Shown piece after piece: positions 25,077 to 33,732 of a DNA stretch of 45,738 bases. The notes beneath the pieces are model-generated. The model was not told the origin of the DNA, searched no databases, and saw only the letters and a program-made list of their open reading frames with translations. This stretch comes from JAGORY01 sp964517585 (lineage in GTDB: Bacteria; Patescibacteriota; Gracilibacteria; Peribacterales; Peribacteraceae), in NCBI GenBank assembly GCA_964517585.1, contig CAZFCB010000004.1, positions 1 to 45,738 of the forward strand, in the 5' to 3' direction. Made by a program: the position numbers and the translations under genes. The number at the start of each line of letters is the position of its first letter. Positions within the stretch are counted from its first letter, which is position 1.

Positions 25077-26114
25077 ATGAATCAGAGCTTCGATGAACTC
25101 CTAGCATCCTACGACTATTCGTTCCCACCGGAACTGATAGCCAAAAAACCCGCACATCCGAGAGATAGCGCTCGGCTTCTTGTGTACAACAGAAAAACTG
25201 ATTCCGTACTTTTCGATACGTTTACAAATCTTGAAAAATATCTACCAATAAACGCAGTCCTCGTGATGAATCGCACGAAGGTCATTCCCGCCAAAATGTC
25301 ACTGAAGAAAAAAACTGGAGGACTTGTCTCGGCACTCATCCTTGAACGAAGTATAGAATCGATCACAGTACTCGCATCGGGAAGTTTCACATCAGGTGAC
25401 ATTTTGGAGTGGCATGAAGGGCTCTCGTTTTCGGTTCTTAAACGTGATGATCAAGAAGCGATACTCAAGCCAAGCTTTGGGACTGCAGTGCTGGATAGCC
25501 TCCTCGAGCAATATGGCGAAACACCACTGCCTCCGTACATGAAAGATTCTCCACTGACTGAAGAGAAAAGAAGAAGTGAGTATCAGACGGTTTTTGCCTT
25601 AGATAAGGGCTCAATAGCTGCGCCAACCGCGGGTCTTCATTTTACCAAAGATTTGATCACAAAAATTGTACAGTCAGGAAGATCAATATCGTACTTGTCG
25701 CTTCATGTAGGGCTCGGTACGTTTTCTCCCTTAAAAGAAGTTCAGGTTGAAAAAGGAACTTTGCATCATGAGAGTTATATCATCGATGCTGAAACGGCAG
25801 CATTTCTGAATAACGCCAAGTCTGAAGGCAGGCCTATCATCGCAGTTGGCACAACGACAGTCCGGACTCTCGAATCTGCCAATATCGATGGGAAGCTTAC
25901 AAAACTTCAGGGGTCGACAGATCTGTTTATTACCGAAACGTCAAAGCTACACTTCGTCGACTCACTGATCACAAACTTTCACGTTCCCCGCTCTTCGCTC
26001 CTTATGCTCGTGTCTGCATTTACAGGGAGGAAAAAGCTTTTAGAACTCTATAAAAAAGCAATTCACGAGCAAATGAGGTTATTTTCATTTGGAGACGGCA
26101 TGCTCATTATTTGA
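25077..26114 (+). CDS. queA: S-adenosylmethionine:tRNA ribosyltransferase-isomerase
   Basis: Transfers and isomerises the ribosyl part of SAM onto 7-aminomethyl-7-deazaguanine at tRNA position 34, forming epoxyqueuosine. The family signatures are clear: YDYSFPPELIAKKPAHPRDSARLLV at the N-terminus (about 12-36), VMNRTKVIPAK (about 63-73), GSIAAPTAGLHFT (about 180-192), HVGLGTF and VGTTTVRTLES. The C-terminal motif is TNFHVPRSSLLMLVSAF. The 345-aa length is normal. QueA's substrate preQ1-tRNA needs a Tgt enzyme encoded elsewhere. Q-tRNAs include tRNA-Asn(GTT), which is encoded 2.5 kb away. Confidence 0.95.
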   Translation: MNQSFDELLASYDYSFPPELIAKKPAHPRDSARLLVYNRKTDSVLFDTFTNLEKYLPINAVLVMNRTKVIPAKMSLKKKTGGLVSALILERSIESITVLASGSFTSGDILEWHEGLSFSVLKRDDQEAILKPSFGTAVLDSLLEQYGETPLPPYMKDSPLTEEKRRSEYQTVFALDKGSIAAPTAGLHFTKDLITKIVQSGRSISYLSLHVGLGTFSPLKEVQVEKGTLHHESYIIDAETAAFLNNAKSEGRPIIAVGTTTVRTLESANIDGKLTKLQGSTDLFITETSKLHFVDSLITNFHVPRSSLLMLVSAFTGRKKLLELYKKAIHEQMRLFSFGDGMLII

Positions 26115-26146
26115 TTTATTTTGCATATTGTATTATTATATATCTA

Positions 26147-26761
26147 ATGGAAAGTATATCAACAGGTTCACACGCACCAGCTGAAGCTTGGAATATTCAA
26201 CTTAAGGCGAAAGCAGGTTACGAAGATCCAGGCATACGTGGGCAACTCTTAGAGTGGATTTCAAAAGGAGTAGATGAAGTATATAAAAGTGCAAGGAGCC
26301 CTAAGAAAAGGCCTATCATTGCCGTGCCATTCTCACCTCTTGAGGCTGATTGGGCAAGATTCGAAGGAAGAATTGTCTATTCGCATGCACTAGATACAAT
26401 CTTCGTGACGCGTACATGCCTTGATAAATTGAGTGCTCTACCAACTGTGGGTGAAATCGATATATTTAAAGATGATACAAAAGAAGCATATTTACAGGGA
26501 ACATTAGAACATGTTGTTGTGTTAATGGGGGTTGAGGAAGGTGATCATTCGCTTTACTGGAACGAACAACCGCCTAACCAAAATAGAGAAGGAGAAAATC
26601 ATGGTACAAGTCTTGCAGAATACGACTCACAACCAATAGAATTTCGATCGCTAGAACGCCAGCTCGAGATCGCTATGAATCTCGGGATGCCGGATTCAAC
26701 ACTTCAAATTCTACGGGAAAGAGCGATAAATGCCCGAAGGATCATGGAAGCATTGTCATAG
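26147..26761 (+). CDS. hypothetical protein
   Basis: I do not recognise it. The start at 26147 (MESISTGSH, 204 aa) is chosen because the upstream extension would be a short hydrophobic stretch inside an AT-rich promoter-like region (TATTAT just before it). The protein is soluble and acidic, with a central alpha/beta part (about 55-140; strands IIAVPFS and VVVLMGVEEG) and a helical C-terminus (about 165-204). It starts 32 bp after queA on the same strand and may be co-transcribed with it. Confidence 0.55.
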   Translation: MESISTGSHAPAEAWNIQLKAKAGYEDPGIRGQLLEWISKGVDEVYKSARSPKKRPIIAVPFSPLEADWARFEGRIVYSHALDTIFVTRTCLDKLSALPTVGEIDIFKDDTKEAYLQGTLEHVVVLMGVEEGDHSLYWNEQPPNQNREGENHGTSLAEYDSQPIEFRSLERQLEIAMNLGMPDSTLQILRERAINARRIMEALS

Positions 26762-26797
26762 GCACACCGAAAGAAAAAACGCTACACTCTTCCGGCA

Positions 26798-26896
26798 ATG
26801 TCTCTCAAAATCAGCATCGCCAGTCTTCGCCCTATGGACTACAGCAGACAACTCGTCCTTTTCTTCCCCTCACGCGGATGTCACTCAAAATAGGCA
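26798..26896 (+). CDS. mini-ORF upstream of ychF that copies its first residues
   Basis: A 32-residue reading frame starting MSLKISIASL, against MSLKIGIVGL of YchF (7 of 10 identical). Its TAG lies 16 nt inside the ychF coding sequence, so the two overlap. The first 29 nt match those of ychF at about 21 positions. A -10-like TACACT ends 9 nt before its ATG. It could be a leader peptide, a decayed partial duplication, or chance. Confidence 0.3.
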
Positions 26897-27972
26897 TTGT
26901 TGGGCTCCCAAACGTAGGAAAATCTACGCTTTTCAATGCGTTAACACGTAGTCACGGAGCACAAGCAGCGAACTATCCTTTCTGCACCATTGAGCCAAAT
27001 GTCGGCATTGTGGAAGTTCCCGATGAGCGGCTTCGTACACTTACAGAACTGATTACTCCCGAAAAAACTGTTCCGGCCATCGTGGAGTTTGTCGATATTG
27101 CAGGACTCGTGAAAGGCGCCAGTAAAGGTGAGGGTCTCGGCAATGCGTTTCTCTCACACATTCGCGAAGTCGATGCCATCTGTCAGGTGGTTCGTATCTT
27201 CGACGGCGGCGACATTATTCACGTGGAAGGCAGTATCGATCCGAAACGTGACCGCGAGATCATCGAGACTGAACTCATCATCGCTGACCTTGATAAAGTC
27301 ACGAAGAAGATCGACAAGATAGAAGGTGGCGCCAGATCTGGTAACAAAGAGCTCGTGAAAGAACTCGATGTGCTTACGAAAGTGAAAGCAGTCCTCGATC
27401 AGGGAAAGATGGCATCACTTGCTGTCGTCGATAAAGAACTACTCCCCTACCTGAAAGCAGCGCAGCTTTTGACATCAAAAAAAATGATCTACGCACTCAA
27501 TACTGATGAAAAATCCGTCGCAACACTATCTCTTTCGGACGCTAAGGCAAAGGCTGGCCTCCAAGAAAGTGATACTGCTGTCCTCGTCTCCGCTCGTCTC
27601 GAAGAAGAGCTCATCGAACTCTCTCCTGAGGACAGTACCGCGATGCTCAAAGAACTTGGCATTTCTTCCTCAGGTCTCGATCGGTTGATCCACGCTGCGT
27701 ACGACGCTCTCGGGCTCCAGACATATTTCACTGCAGGCGTTAAAGAAGTGCGAGCATGGACCGTTCGCATCGGAGCGTGTGCGCCAGAAGCCGCTGGTGT
27801 GATCCATACCGACTTCGAGAAAGGATTCATTCGTGCTGAGACAATTTCGTACAAAGATTTTGTACAAGAAGGAAGCGAGCAGAAAGCCAAAGAGGCAGGA
27901 AAGATGCGCACTGAAGGAAAGGAATATATCGTCGCCGACGGTGACGTCATGCACTTCCGATTCAACGTGTAA
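26878..27972 (+). CDS. ychF: Obg-family ATPase YchF
   Basis: Ribosome-associated ATPase of the Obg-HflX superfamily (OLA1/YchF). It shows the G1 P-loop GLPNVGKS (residues 9-16), switch region YPFCTIEPNVG, G3 DIAGLVKGASKGEGLGN, a changed G4 (ALNTDEK in place of NKxD, typical of YchF and linked with ATP preference), a helical coiled-coil insertion (about 130-200), and the C-terminal TGS-like domain (QTYFTAGVKEVRAWT ... YIVADGDVMHFRFNV). The 364-aa length is normal. The start is fixed by the P-loop distance. A mini-ORF that mimics its N-terminus overlaps it. Confidence 0.96.
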   Translation: MSLKIGIVGLPNVGKSTLFNALTRSHGAQAANYPFCTIEPNVGIVEVPDERLRTLTELITPEKTVPAIVEFVDIAGLVKGASKGEGLGNAFLSHIREVDAICQVVRIFDGGDIIHVEGSIDPKRDREIIETELIIADLDKVTKKIDKIEGGARSGNKELVKELDVLTKVKAVLDQGKMASLAVVDKELLPYLKAAQLLTSKKMIYALNTDEKSVATLSLSDAKAKAGLQESDTAVLVSARLEEELIELSPEDSTAMLKELGISSSGLDRLIHAAYDALGLQTYFTAGVKEVRAWTVRIGACAPEAAGVIHTDFEKGFIRAETISYKDFVQEGSEQKAKEAGKMRTEGKEYIVADGDVMHFRFNV

Positions 27973-28001
27973 TGATAGGCAGAATGTAGACTATTGAATG
28001 C

Positions 28002-28038
28002 CGAATGTCGAAGCCGATATTCCATATTCGACATTCGA
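28002..28038. other. 11-bp inverted repeat after ychF
   Basis: CGAATGTCGAA (28002-28012) pairs with TTCGACATTCG (28028-28038) around a 15-nt loop. GATATTCC appears both in the loop and after the stem. No T run follows, so it is a dispersed-repeat or stability element, not a classical terminator. Confidence 0.5.
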
Positions 28039-28082
28039 TATTCCAATATATTGTTATGCAAGAATAGAAAAGATCACGCTTC

Positions 28083-28110
28083 TTGCAGAGTTGCGACGAA
28101 AGAATATACT
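28083..28110 (+). promoter_or_regulatory. promoter of the SLH protein gene
   Basis: -35 TTGCAG (28083-28088), 16-nt spacer, -10 TATACT (28105-28110); 26 nt separate the -10 from the ATG, so this gene has a short leader. Confidence 0.5.
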
Positions 28111-28136
28111 CCACCTCCTGCCTTTCCCCCTGACAC

Positions 28137-29027
28137 ATGAAATCTGCAATGACAGCATTGCTTGGGATCTATCTTCTTGGAACGGTCTCACCTGCTTTTG
28201 CTGCACAAATTCTCCAGGAAGTTTCAATGACACCTGCAATGCATTTTGCAGAAGAGCAGAATATTCTGGAGCCACTCTCTGACGGACTTTTGCATCCTGA
28301 GATGCCACTATCTCGACGCGATCTTGTGGTCAGCGTCGTGCGTCAGGCATACAAAAATGATATCCGTCAGGATTGCTTTGACAGAATTTCGCCAACACTT
28401 CCATCAAGATTTACACATCTATTTGAGGATATTCCTGTGACGCACTCAGCAGCACTAGAGATCTGCGTTGGCATGTTTGTCGGGATTGTTGAGGGAAAGA
28501 GTGATGGCTCATTTTACCCACAAGAAGGTACAAAACTTGTTGAAGCTGCCAAAGTTATCACTAAGGCGTACGGCATAGCACCTTTGCAAAGTCTGCGCCC
28601 ACAAACTGGAGTTGCATGGCATGAGCCCTTTTGGTACGCGCTCGCAAAACGTGGTGCTATTCCAGAAACTGTTCTTCAAAGAGACTCCATCATTACTCGT
28701 GGAGAATTTGCAGAAATGCTAATGCGTCTGCAGGACGAGAAGCCGTCTCAAGGCTTTCACTACCAAAGGACAATGATACAGAGTCTTGGACAAGCTCATG
28801 AGCAGGATGACAATGTTGATCCTTTTTTATTCAAGCAAAACGTGCGCCTTGGTACTGGCGTGTCAAACAAAACATTGGCTGATATGAGTGATAGTCTCAG
28901 GCTTCAGATGCACACCGAACAAAGACGTATGGCAAGGCTAGTGCTACGCGAGCAGAGTATGGGCAATGTTGTCTCGGGACTCCTAGCACTACCAGAGGAT
29001 TCTGCGGTCAACTTACGCAAGCAGTGA
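28137..29027 (+). CDS. secreted SLH-domain protein
   Basis: A signal peptide (about 1-22, ending AFAAQ) is followed by three S-layer-homology-like modules (about 35-75, 95-145, 155-200). Matching pieces are LFEDI, MFVGIVEGKSDGSFYPQEG and TRGEFAEMLMRL, parallel to those in the SLH-sortase protein at 2690-3889. The C-terminal third (about 205-296) is helical, rich in Gln, Arg and Met, and without known motifs. It probably binds cell-wall polymer through the SLH part. 296 aa; no partner genes adjoin it. Confidence 0.75.
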   Translation: MKSAMTALLGIYLLGTVSPAFAAQILQEVSMTPAMHFAEEQNILEPLSDGLLHPEMPLSRRDLVVSVVRQAYKNDIRQDCFDRISPTLPSRFTHLFEDIPVTHSAALEICVGMFVGIVEGKSDGSFYPQEGTKLVEAAKVITKAYGIAPLQSLRPQTGVAWHEPFWYALAKRGAIPETVLQRDSIITRGEFAEMLMRLQDEKPSQGFHYQRTMIQSLGQAHEQDDNVDPFLFKQNVRLGTGVSNKTLADMSDSLRLQMHTEQRRMARLVLREQSMGNVVSGLLALPEDSAVNLRKQ

Positions 29028-29088
29028 TGCTTGTCAGAGTTACCATTGAACGCCAACATGATCATGTTCACGATTTTCATATTTCATT

Positions 29089-29394
29089 ATGTTATTCATT
29101 CCGCGCGAAGAACCATTCATCTGTGAGCACTGCAATATTTCAGTGAGTCCACTTGGAAAAGGCACCTATAGGGATCACTGTCCACACTGCTTAGTATCAA
29201 AACATGTTGATCGTGATGGGCCAGGAGACCGGCTTTCCGTGTGCAAAGGCCTCCTGTGGCCCATTGCTATCGACCATGATGGCAAGAAAGGAACGATGAT
29301 CATCTATGAGTGTAATAAGTGCGGAAAAAGCTCTAGAAATAGGGCTGCAGACGATGATGACATACTAGGATTTATGAAGAAAAAAGAAGAATAG
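29089..29394 (+). CDS. RNHCP zinc-ribbon protein
   Basis: 101-aa protein of the RNHCP family (PF12647-like; function unknown, probably nucleic-acid or zinc binding). Ordered features: FICEHCNISV (first Cys pair), RDHCPHCLVSKHVD (the name motif, with RDHCP in place of RNHCP), PGDRLSVCKG, then IYECNKCGKSSRNRAADDDD (second Cys pair plus NR-DD tail). It is a lone gene with a probable terminator after it. Confidence 0.88.
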   Translation: MLFIPREEPFICEHCNISVSPLGKGTYRDHCPHCLVSKHVDRDGPGDRLSVCKGLLWPIAIDHDGKKGTMIIYECNKCGKSSRNRAADDDDILGFMKKKEE

Positions 29395-29415
29395 TTTCAG
29401 AAGTATTATTCTTAT

Positions 29416-29446
29416 TGAACATATTTATTGTTCATTATTTTTCTTT
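29416..29446 (+). terminator. probable terminator after the RNHCP gene
   Basis: The stem TGAACA/TGTTCA (29416-29421 and 29429-29434) is followed by a T-rich tract, TTATTTTTCTTTT. The stem is short and AT-rich. Confidence 0.45.
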
Positions 29447-29473
29447 TAGATTAGGGCTATTTAGATTTATATT

Positions 29474-29944
29474 CTATGTATTCTTTCCAGAAATTGAGAA
29501 AGAAGAAAGGATCTGTTGTTGCAAGGCTGGCTTGAGGCTCAAGATTTCTGCAACATTCCCACTCGGAGCGCTTTCGGTCTGACTATTTGGAGCTGATGCC
29601 ATCTTCACCGCAAGTTTTGGTTCCCCATTTGGTTTCTCGACGACCGTCACTGTGAAGCGGCCTTCGGAAATAGCCTTAGACGATGTCGTTCCTTCAAAAG
29701 CGGCAGCAATCCCCTTTTCTGTTACAAATGCTTTGATAGCATCTTTTGCACTCTCCTGTGCCTTCGATTCGTATTCAAATGCAAGTTTGGCTTCAGCAAA
29801 TTCTGCATTCTTCTCCATCTCACGCTCTAAGTCTTCCGGACCTTTTACTTTCTCGCGTAGCCTTTCGTACGCTTCAGGACTACGCAGACGTTTACGAATT
29901 TTTTCGCGCTCTTGAGAAGGTAGATGATCGAGGAAGGAGGACAT
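29474..29944 (-). CDS. small charged coiled-coil-like protein of unknown function
   Basis: 156 aa from the ATG at 29944 (MSSFLDHLPSQEREKIRKRL). Residues 1-80 are highly charged and helical, with Glu/Lys/Arg heptad-like spacing. Residues about 85-120 look like a small beta segment (EGRFTVTVVEKPNGEPKLAV), and the tail is Ser/Gln-rich. Similar short proteins occur in CPR genomes as far as I recall, but I know no function. The longer upstream start is rejected because a promoter (TTCACA, 16 nt, TATTCT) ends 6 nt before this ATG. Confidence 0.65.
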   Translation of the reverse strand: MSSFLDHLPSQEREKIRKRLRSPEAYERLREKVKGPEDLEREMEKNAEFAEAKLAFEYESKAQESAKDAIKAFVTEKGIAAAFEGTTSSKAISEGRFTVTVVEKPNGEPKLAVKMASAPNSQTESAPSGNVAEILSLKPALQQQILSSFSISGKNT

Positions 29945-29950
29945 AATAAA

Positions 29951-29978
29951 AGAATAGAGTAGACGGGGCTGCTGTGAA
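29951..29978 (-). promoter_or_regulatory. promoter of the charged small protein gene
   Basis: -35 TTCACA (29973-29978), 16-nt spacer, -10 TATTCT (29951-29956), 6 nt before the ATG. Confidence 0.5.
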
Positions 29979-30063
29979 AAGGTAACGACTTTTCCATCCC
30001 GATTGAGAGGATGCAGATTGTTGTGCTGTCTATAAATCAAAAGATCCCTCAGGCTTCAACTCC

Positions 30064-33000
30064 TCATCCGCAACCCGATGTCGCACCACAGTCCATGCAA
30101 AGCTCGCACGAACCGTTTCGCTTCATCTTCGTGCTACCACATCCACTACAGATGGCACCTGTGTAACCTTGTAACTTTGCCTGTTCTGCAGCAGTGGCCA
30201 GAGCATCTGTGTCTGAGACTGGAAGCTCCATAAGAGCTGACTGACCAAATCCTTCATCGACGACGGGGAGGCTCATGGCAAAGGCATCCTTACTCTTTGT
30301 TCCTTCTGAGTACGCACGATCAACAAGATCGCTGTTGTGGTATTTCTTTGCTTGGTCTTTCGTGAGAAATTTGAGTGCAAGCCAACGACCAAGGTAATCC
30401 ATGAGACTTTTGACCATCGGAATTTCACGATTTGTGGTCATGCCCATGGGCTCAAAGCGAGTATGAACGAGCTTCTCGCAGAGAACTTCCAGAGGAACGC
30501 CGTACTGCAGGTTCATCGAAAGCGAGAGCGCAAGCGTATCCATGACACCGGAAAGCGTGGAACCCTCCTTGCTCATTTTGATGAAGATCTCGCCCGGCTT
30601 ACCATCTTCGTACATACCGACATGCAGATATGCTTCGTGCCCGGCAACAGAAAGTTTATGCGTGATGCTGAGGCGCTCATCGGGAAGTTTACGGCGACGT
30701 GGTACTTCTTTGATGACAATCTTCTCGACGATGTGTGTCTCAGCTTCTTCTTTCTTGTCGTCTGATTTGTTGCTGAGTGCCTGGCTCATTTTAGAGCCAT
30801 CACGGTACAGCGCATTTGCCTTCACGCCGAGTTTCCACGACAAGTGATATGCAGACTTGAAATCTTCTACCGTAGCTTCGTTCGGAAGATTCACAGTCTT
30901 GCTGATAGCACCAGAAAGAAATGGCTGGGCTGCTGCCATCATACGAATATGACCTTCTGCTGTGATGAAACGCTTACCTATTTTTCCACACTTGTTTGCG
31001 CAATCGAAGACAGGTAAATGCTCGTTTTTGAGTTTGGGAGCCCCTTCTACCGTCATATGTCCGCAGATTGCAGTATTTGCTTCTTCGACCTGAAGCTCCG
31101 TAAAACCGAGCGCGCGCAGTACATCGAAATTGAAATCATCCGTCTGCTCTTTACTGAAACCAAAACGTTTCATTGCCTCATCACCAAGAACCCATTTGTT
31201 AAATGCGAAACGAATATCGAAGACTTGTGGCAAATTTGTCTCGACCTTTGCAATGTCTTCATCCGTAAAACCTTTCTGCTTCAGGGATGCGCGGTTAATG
31301 TGCGGAGCGCCTTCCAAGGAAAGCGTACCCATGACGTACTTCATAATGTCTGCCATCTCGTCCTCTGTGTACCCGAGAGCCTTGAAAGCCGGACGAATGG
31401 ATTGGTTTGCGATTTTCATGTAACCACCACCAGCGAGTTTTTTAAATTTCACGAGAGCAAAATCTGGCTCAATACCTGTCGTATCACAGTCCATGAGAAG
31501 TCCGATCGTGCCGGTGGGTGCAATGACCGTGGTTTGTGCATTGCGGTAGCCGTGCTTCTCGCCAAGGCTCAGAGCTCGATCCCATGCCTCTTTTGCAGTC
31601 TGAAGAAGGTCAGGCGGACAAATTTCCTGATCGATAGGCACTGGTTTTACAGCAAGTTCTTCATATGCAGAATCGGATGCATGATATGCGGCTCGACGGT
31701 GATTACGAATGACACGAAGCATGGACTCACGATTTTTATCGTAACGAGGGAAAGGTCCAAGTGCTTCGGACATCTCTGCAGATGTCGCATAGGAATCAGC
31801 CGTCAGTATGGACGTAATGGAAGCGGCGTACGCGCGGCCGAGTTCGGAGTCATACGGGATACCCATCTGCATGAGCATGGCACCAAGATTTGCGTAGCCG
31901 AGCCCAAGTGTACGGAATTGGTAACTGAGGTCAGCTATTTCCTTGCTTGGAAACTGCGCCATGAGCACCGAGATTTCGAGGACAATTGTCCAGAGACGTA
32001 CGGCATGGCGGAAACTTGGGATATCGAACGTCTTCATGCCTTTGTCATCCTCTGTCGTAAAATGCAAAAGATTGCACGATGCAAGATTGCACGCTGTGTT
32101 ATCGAGGAACATGTATTCGCTGCACGGGTTGGATGCATTGATGCGACCATCGGAAGGACACGTGTGCCAATCGTTGATCGTCGTATCGTACTGCACACCA
32201 GGATCAGCGCAGCTCCACGCAGCGTACGCAATTTGATCCCACAGTGCCCGTGCCTTCATTGTCTTTTTTGGCTTCGGAGTGCGGTTTTCTGCCGCAGCTT
32301 TCTTGAGTTCTGTTCTCCAGTACAGGTTCCAGTCACTGTCACTTTCGAGTGCCGTGAAAAATTCATGAGGAATGCGAACCGAGTTATTCGAGTTTTGACC
32401 TGACACTGTTCCGTAGGCTTCACCGTTGAAATCCGTGTCATAACCAGCTTTTGCGAGAGCTGCTACTTTTTTCTCTTCGTTTACTTTCCAGTTGATGAAC
32501 TCTTCGATGTCCGGATGATCAAGATTTAAACACACCATTTTTGCGGCTCTGCGCGTTGTTCCACCAGATTTGATTGCACCTGCAGCGCGGTCGCCGATTT
32601 TGAGAAAGCTCATGAGCCCTGAGCTTTTGCCACCCTGCGAGAGTGGCTCGCCGTCGCCACGGAGATTACTGAAATTCGTACCCGTTCCAGAGCCATACTT
32701 AAAGAGACGTGCTTCACGAATCCAGAGATCCATGATGCCTCCTTCGTTAACCATGTCATCTGCAACGCTTTGAATGAAGCACGCATGTGGCTGTGGATGT
32801 GTGTAGGCATCTTCACTTTTCTTCACTTCGCCCGTTTCTGGTTCACAGTAATAGTGTCCCTGAGAAGGTCCTGTGATGTTGTACGCAAAATTGATACCTG
32901 TGTTAAACCACTGTGGTGAGTTTGGTGCAGCCATCTGATGCACCAGCATGTACTTGAGTTCGTCTTCAAATGTCTGTGCATCCTGTTTTGTCGCAAAGTA

Positions 33001-33453
33001 TCCGTAATCTTCTCCCCACTTCCTCCAGCACCCAGCAAGGCGACGAACGACCTGTTTTACAGACCTTTCAGGCCCCGTGATGATGGCACCGTCGCTATCT
33101 TTCATGACCTGTCCTTTCGCATCGTACTGCGGCACCCCAGCCTTACGGAAATACTTACTGACCACGATGTCCGTTGCAACCTGGCTCCAGTCTGCCGGTA
33201 CCTCAGCATCTTTCATTTCGAACACGACAGAACCGTTCGTATTGACGATACGACTCGTACGAAATGAATACTTTACATCCTCCAAAGGATCCGACCCTGG
33301 ATTCGTGAATAAACGCGAGATCATGAGGCCTCTGCCCGTCTTGTGTTCAGACACTTGTTTCATCGCTTGTTTCTTCGCGCTTTTCAAAGTCTCTTCACTC
33401 GTGGAGAGAGGAATATCTTTGGAGTGAGAAATGGTGGAATTGTTCGGGTTCAT
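30064..33453 (-). CDS. nrdJ: adenosylcobalamin-dependent (class II) ribonucleotide reductase
   Basis: Reduces ribonucleotides to deoxyribonucleotides with an adenosylcobalamin radical, so it works with or without oxygen. Features: ACFIQSVADDM and GSGTGTNFSNLR near residues 210-270, the NPCSE active-site loop with its Asn-Cys-Glu (about 443-447), APTGTIGLLMDCDTTGIEPD (about 645-665), and a C-terminal zinc ribbon CSGCGSTKMKRNGSCELCMDCG with redox Cys. The start is set at 33453 (MNPNNST, 1129 aa); the ATG at 33507 would add 18 atypical residues. No cobalamin synthesis gene is in the window, so B12 is probably scavenged. Confidence 0.95.
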   Translation of the reverse strand: MNPNNSTISHSKDIPLSTSEETLKSAKKQAMKQVSEHKTGRGLMISRLFTNPGSDPLEDVKYSFRTSRIVNTNGSVVFEMKDAEVPADWSQVATDIVVSKYFRKAGVPQYDAKGQVMKDSDGAIITGPERSVKQVVRRLAGCWRKWGEDYGYFATKQDAQTFEDELKYMLVHQMAAPNSPQWFNTGINFAYNITGPSQGHYYCEPETGEVKKSEDAYTHPQPHACFIQSVADDMVNEGGIMDLWIREARLFKYGSGTGTNFSNLRGDGEPLSQGGKSSGLMSFLKIGDRAAGAIKSGGTTRRAAKMVCLNLDHPDIEEFINWKVNEEKKVAALAKAGYDTDFNGEAYGTVSGQNSNNSVRIPHEFFTALESDSDWNLYWRTELKKAAAENRTPKPKKTMKARALWDQIAYAAWSCADPGVQYDTTINDWHTCPSDGRINASNPCSEYMFLDNTACNLASCNLLHFTTEDDKGMKTFDIPSFRHAVRLWTIVLEISVLMAQFPSKEIADLSYQFRTLGLGYANLGAMLMQMGIPYDSELGRAYAASITSILTADSYATSAEMSEALGPFPRYDKNRESMLRVIRNHRRAAYHASDSAYEELAVKPVPIDQEICPPDLLQTAKEAWDRALSLGEKHGYRNAQTTVIAPTGTIGLLMDCDTTGIEPDFALVKFKKLAGGGYMKIANQSIRPAFKALGYTEDEMADIMKYVMGTLSLEGAPHINRASLKQKGFTDEDIAKVETNLPQVFDIRFAFNKWVLGDEAMKRFGFSKEQTDDFNFDVLRALGFTELQVEEANTAICGHMTVEGAPKLKNEHLPVFDCANKCGKIGKRFITAEGHIRMMAAAQPFLSGAISKTVNLPNEATVEDFKSAYHLSWKLGVKANALYRDGSKMSQALSNKSDDKKEEAETHIVEKIVIKEVPRRRKLPDERLSITHKLSVAGHEAYLHVGMYEDGKPGEIFIKMSKEGSTLSGVMDTLALSLSMNLQYGVPLEVLCEKLVHTRFEPMGMTTNREIPMVKSLMDYLGRWLALKFLTKDQAKKYHNSDLVDRAYSEGTKSKDAFAMSLPVVDEGFGQSALMELPVSDTDALATAAEQAKLQGYTGAICSGCGSTKMKRNGSCELCMDCGATSGCG

Positions 33454-33582
33454 ACGATATGGGGGAACACAAGATATAGTGGTTGCTTCGTAAACTGACC
33501 ACAACATCTCCGAATTTTACTCGAATCGTGGAATTGTACAAATTCTCATTCGAGAGAAATTAGCATTGGTGAAAGATGCGTG

Positions 33583-33606
33583 TTTTTCTCTTCCTGAAGA
33601 GAAAAA
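33583..33606. other. AT-rich perfect hairpin
   Basis: TTTTTCTCTT and AAGAGAAAAA pair around the loop CCTG, between nrdJ and the small ORF at 33634. It may be a regulatory element of either side. Confidence 0.4.
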
Positions 33607-33633
33607 AGCCGTATCGTTTTTGGAGGCAAAATT

Positions 33634-33708
33634 ATGCAAGAACACCTTGATTCATTTCCGCTAGATCAATTTACTTTTCGGGTCATGAAAATAGGACATA
33701 AAGTATGA
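33634..33708 (+). CDS. possible 24-aa small protein
   Basis: Reading frame MQEHLDSFPLDQFTFRVMKI plus four residues, preceded by GGAGG 7 nt before the ATG. This is the only strong Shine-Dalgarno seen before a start in the window. It ends 24 nt before the next gene. Because other genes here do without Shine-Dalgarno, the match may be chance. Confidence 0.25.
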   Translation: MQEHLDSFPLDQFTFRVMKIGHKV

Positions 33709-33720
33709 AACTGACCGTGG

Positions 33721-33726
33721 TACGAT
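33721..33726 (+). promoter_or_regulatory. candidate -10 box of the flavin reductase gene
   Basis: TACGAT, 6 nt before the ATG at 33733; -35 weak. Confidence 0.35.
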
Positions 33727-33732
33727 GTGCCT

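Noticed and set aside
31018..32403. 461-codon open frame opposite nrdJ
   Set aside because: Antisense to the clearly conserved ribonucleotide reductase, Cys/Arg/Phe-rich, no domain.
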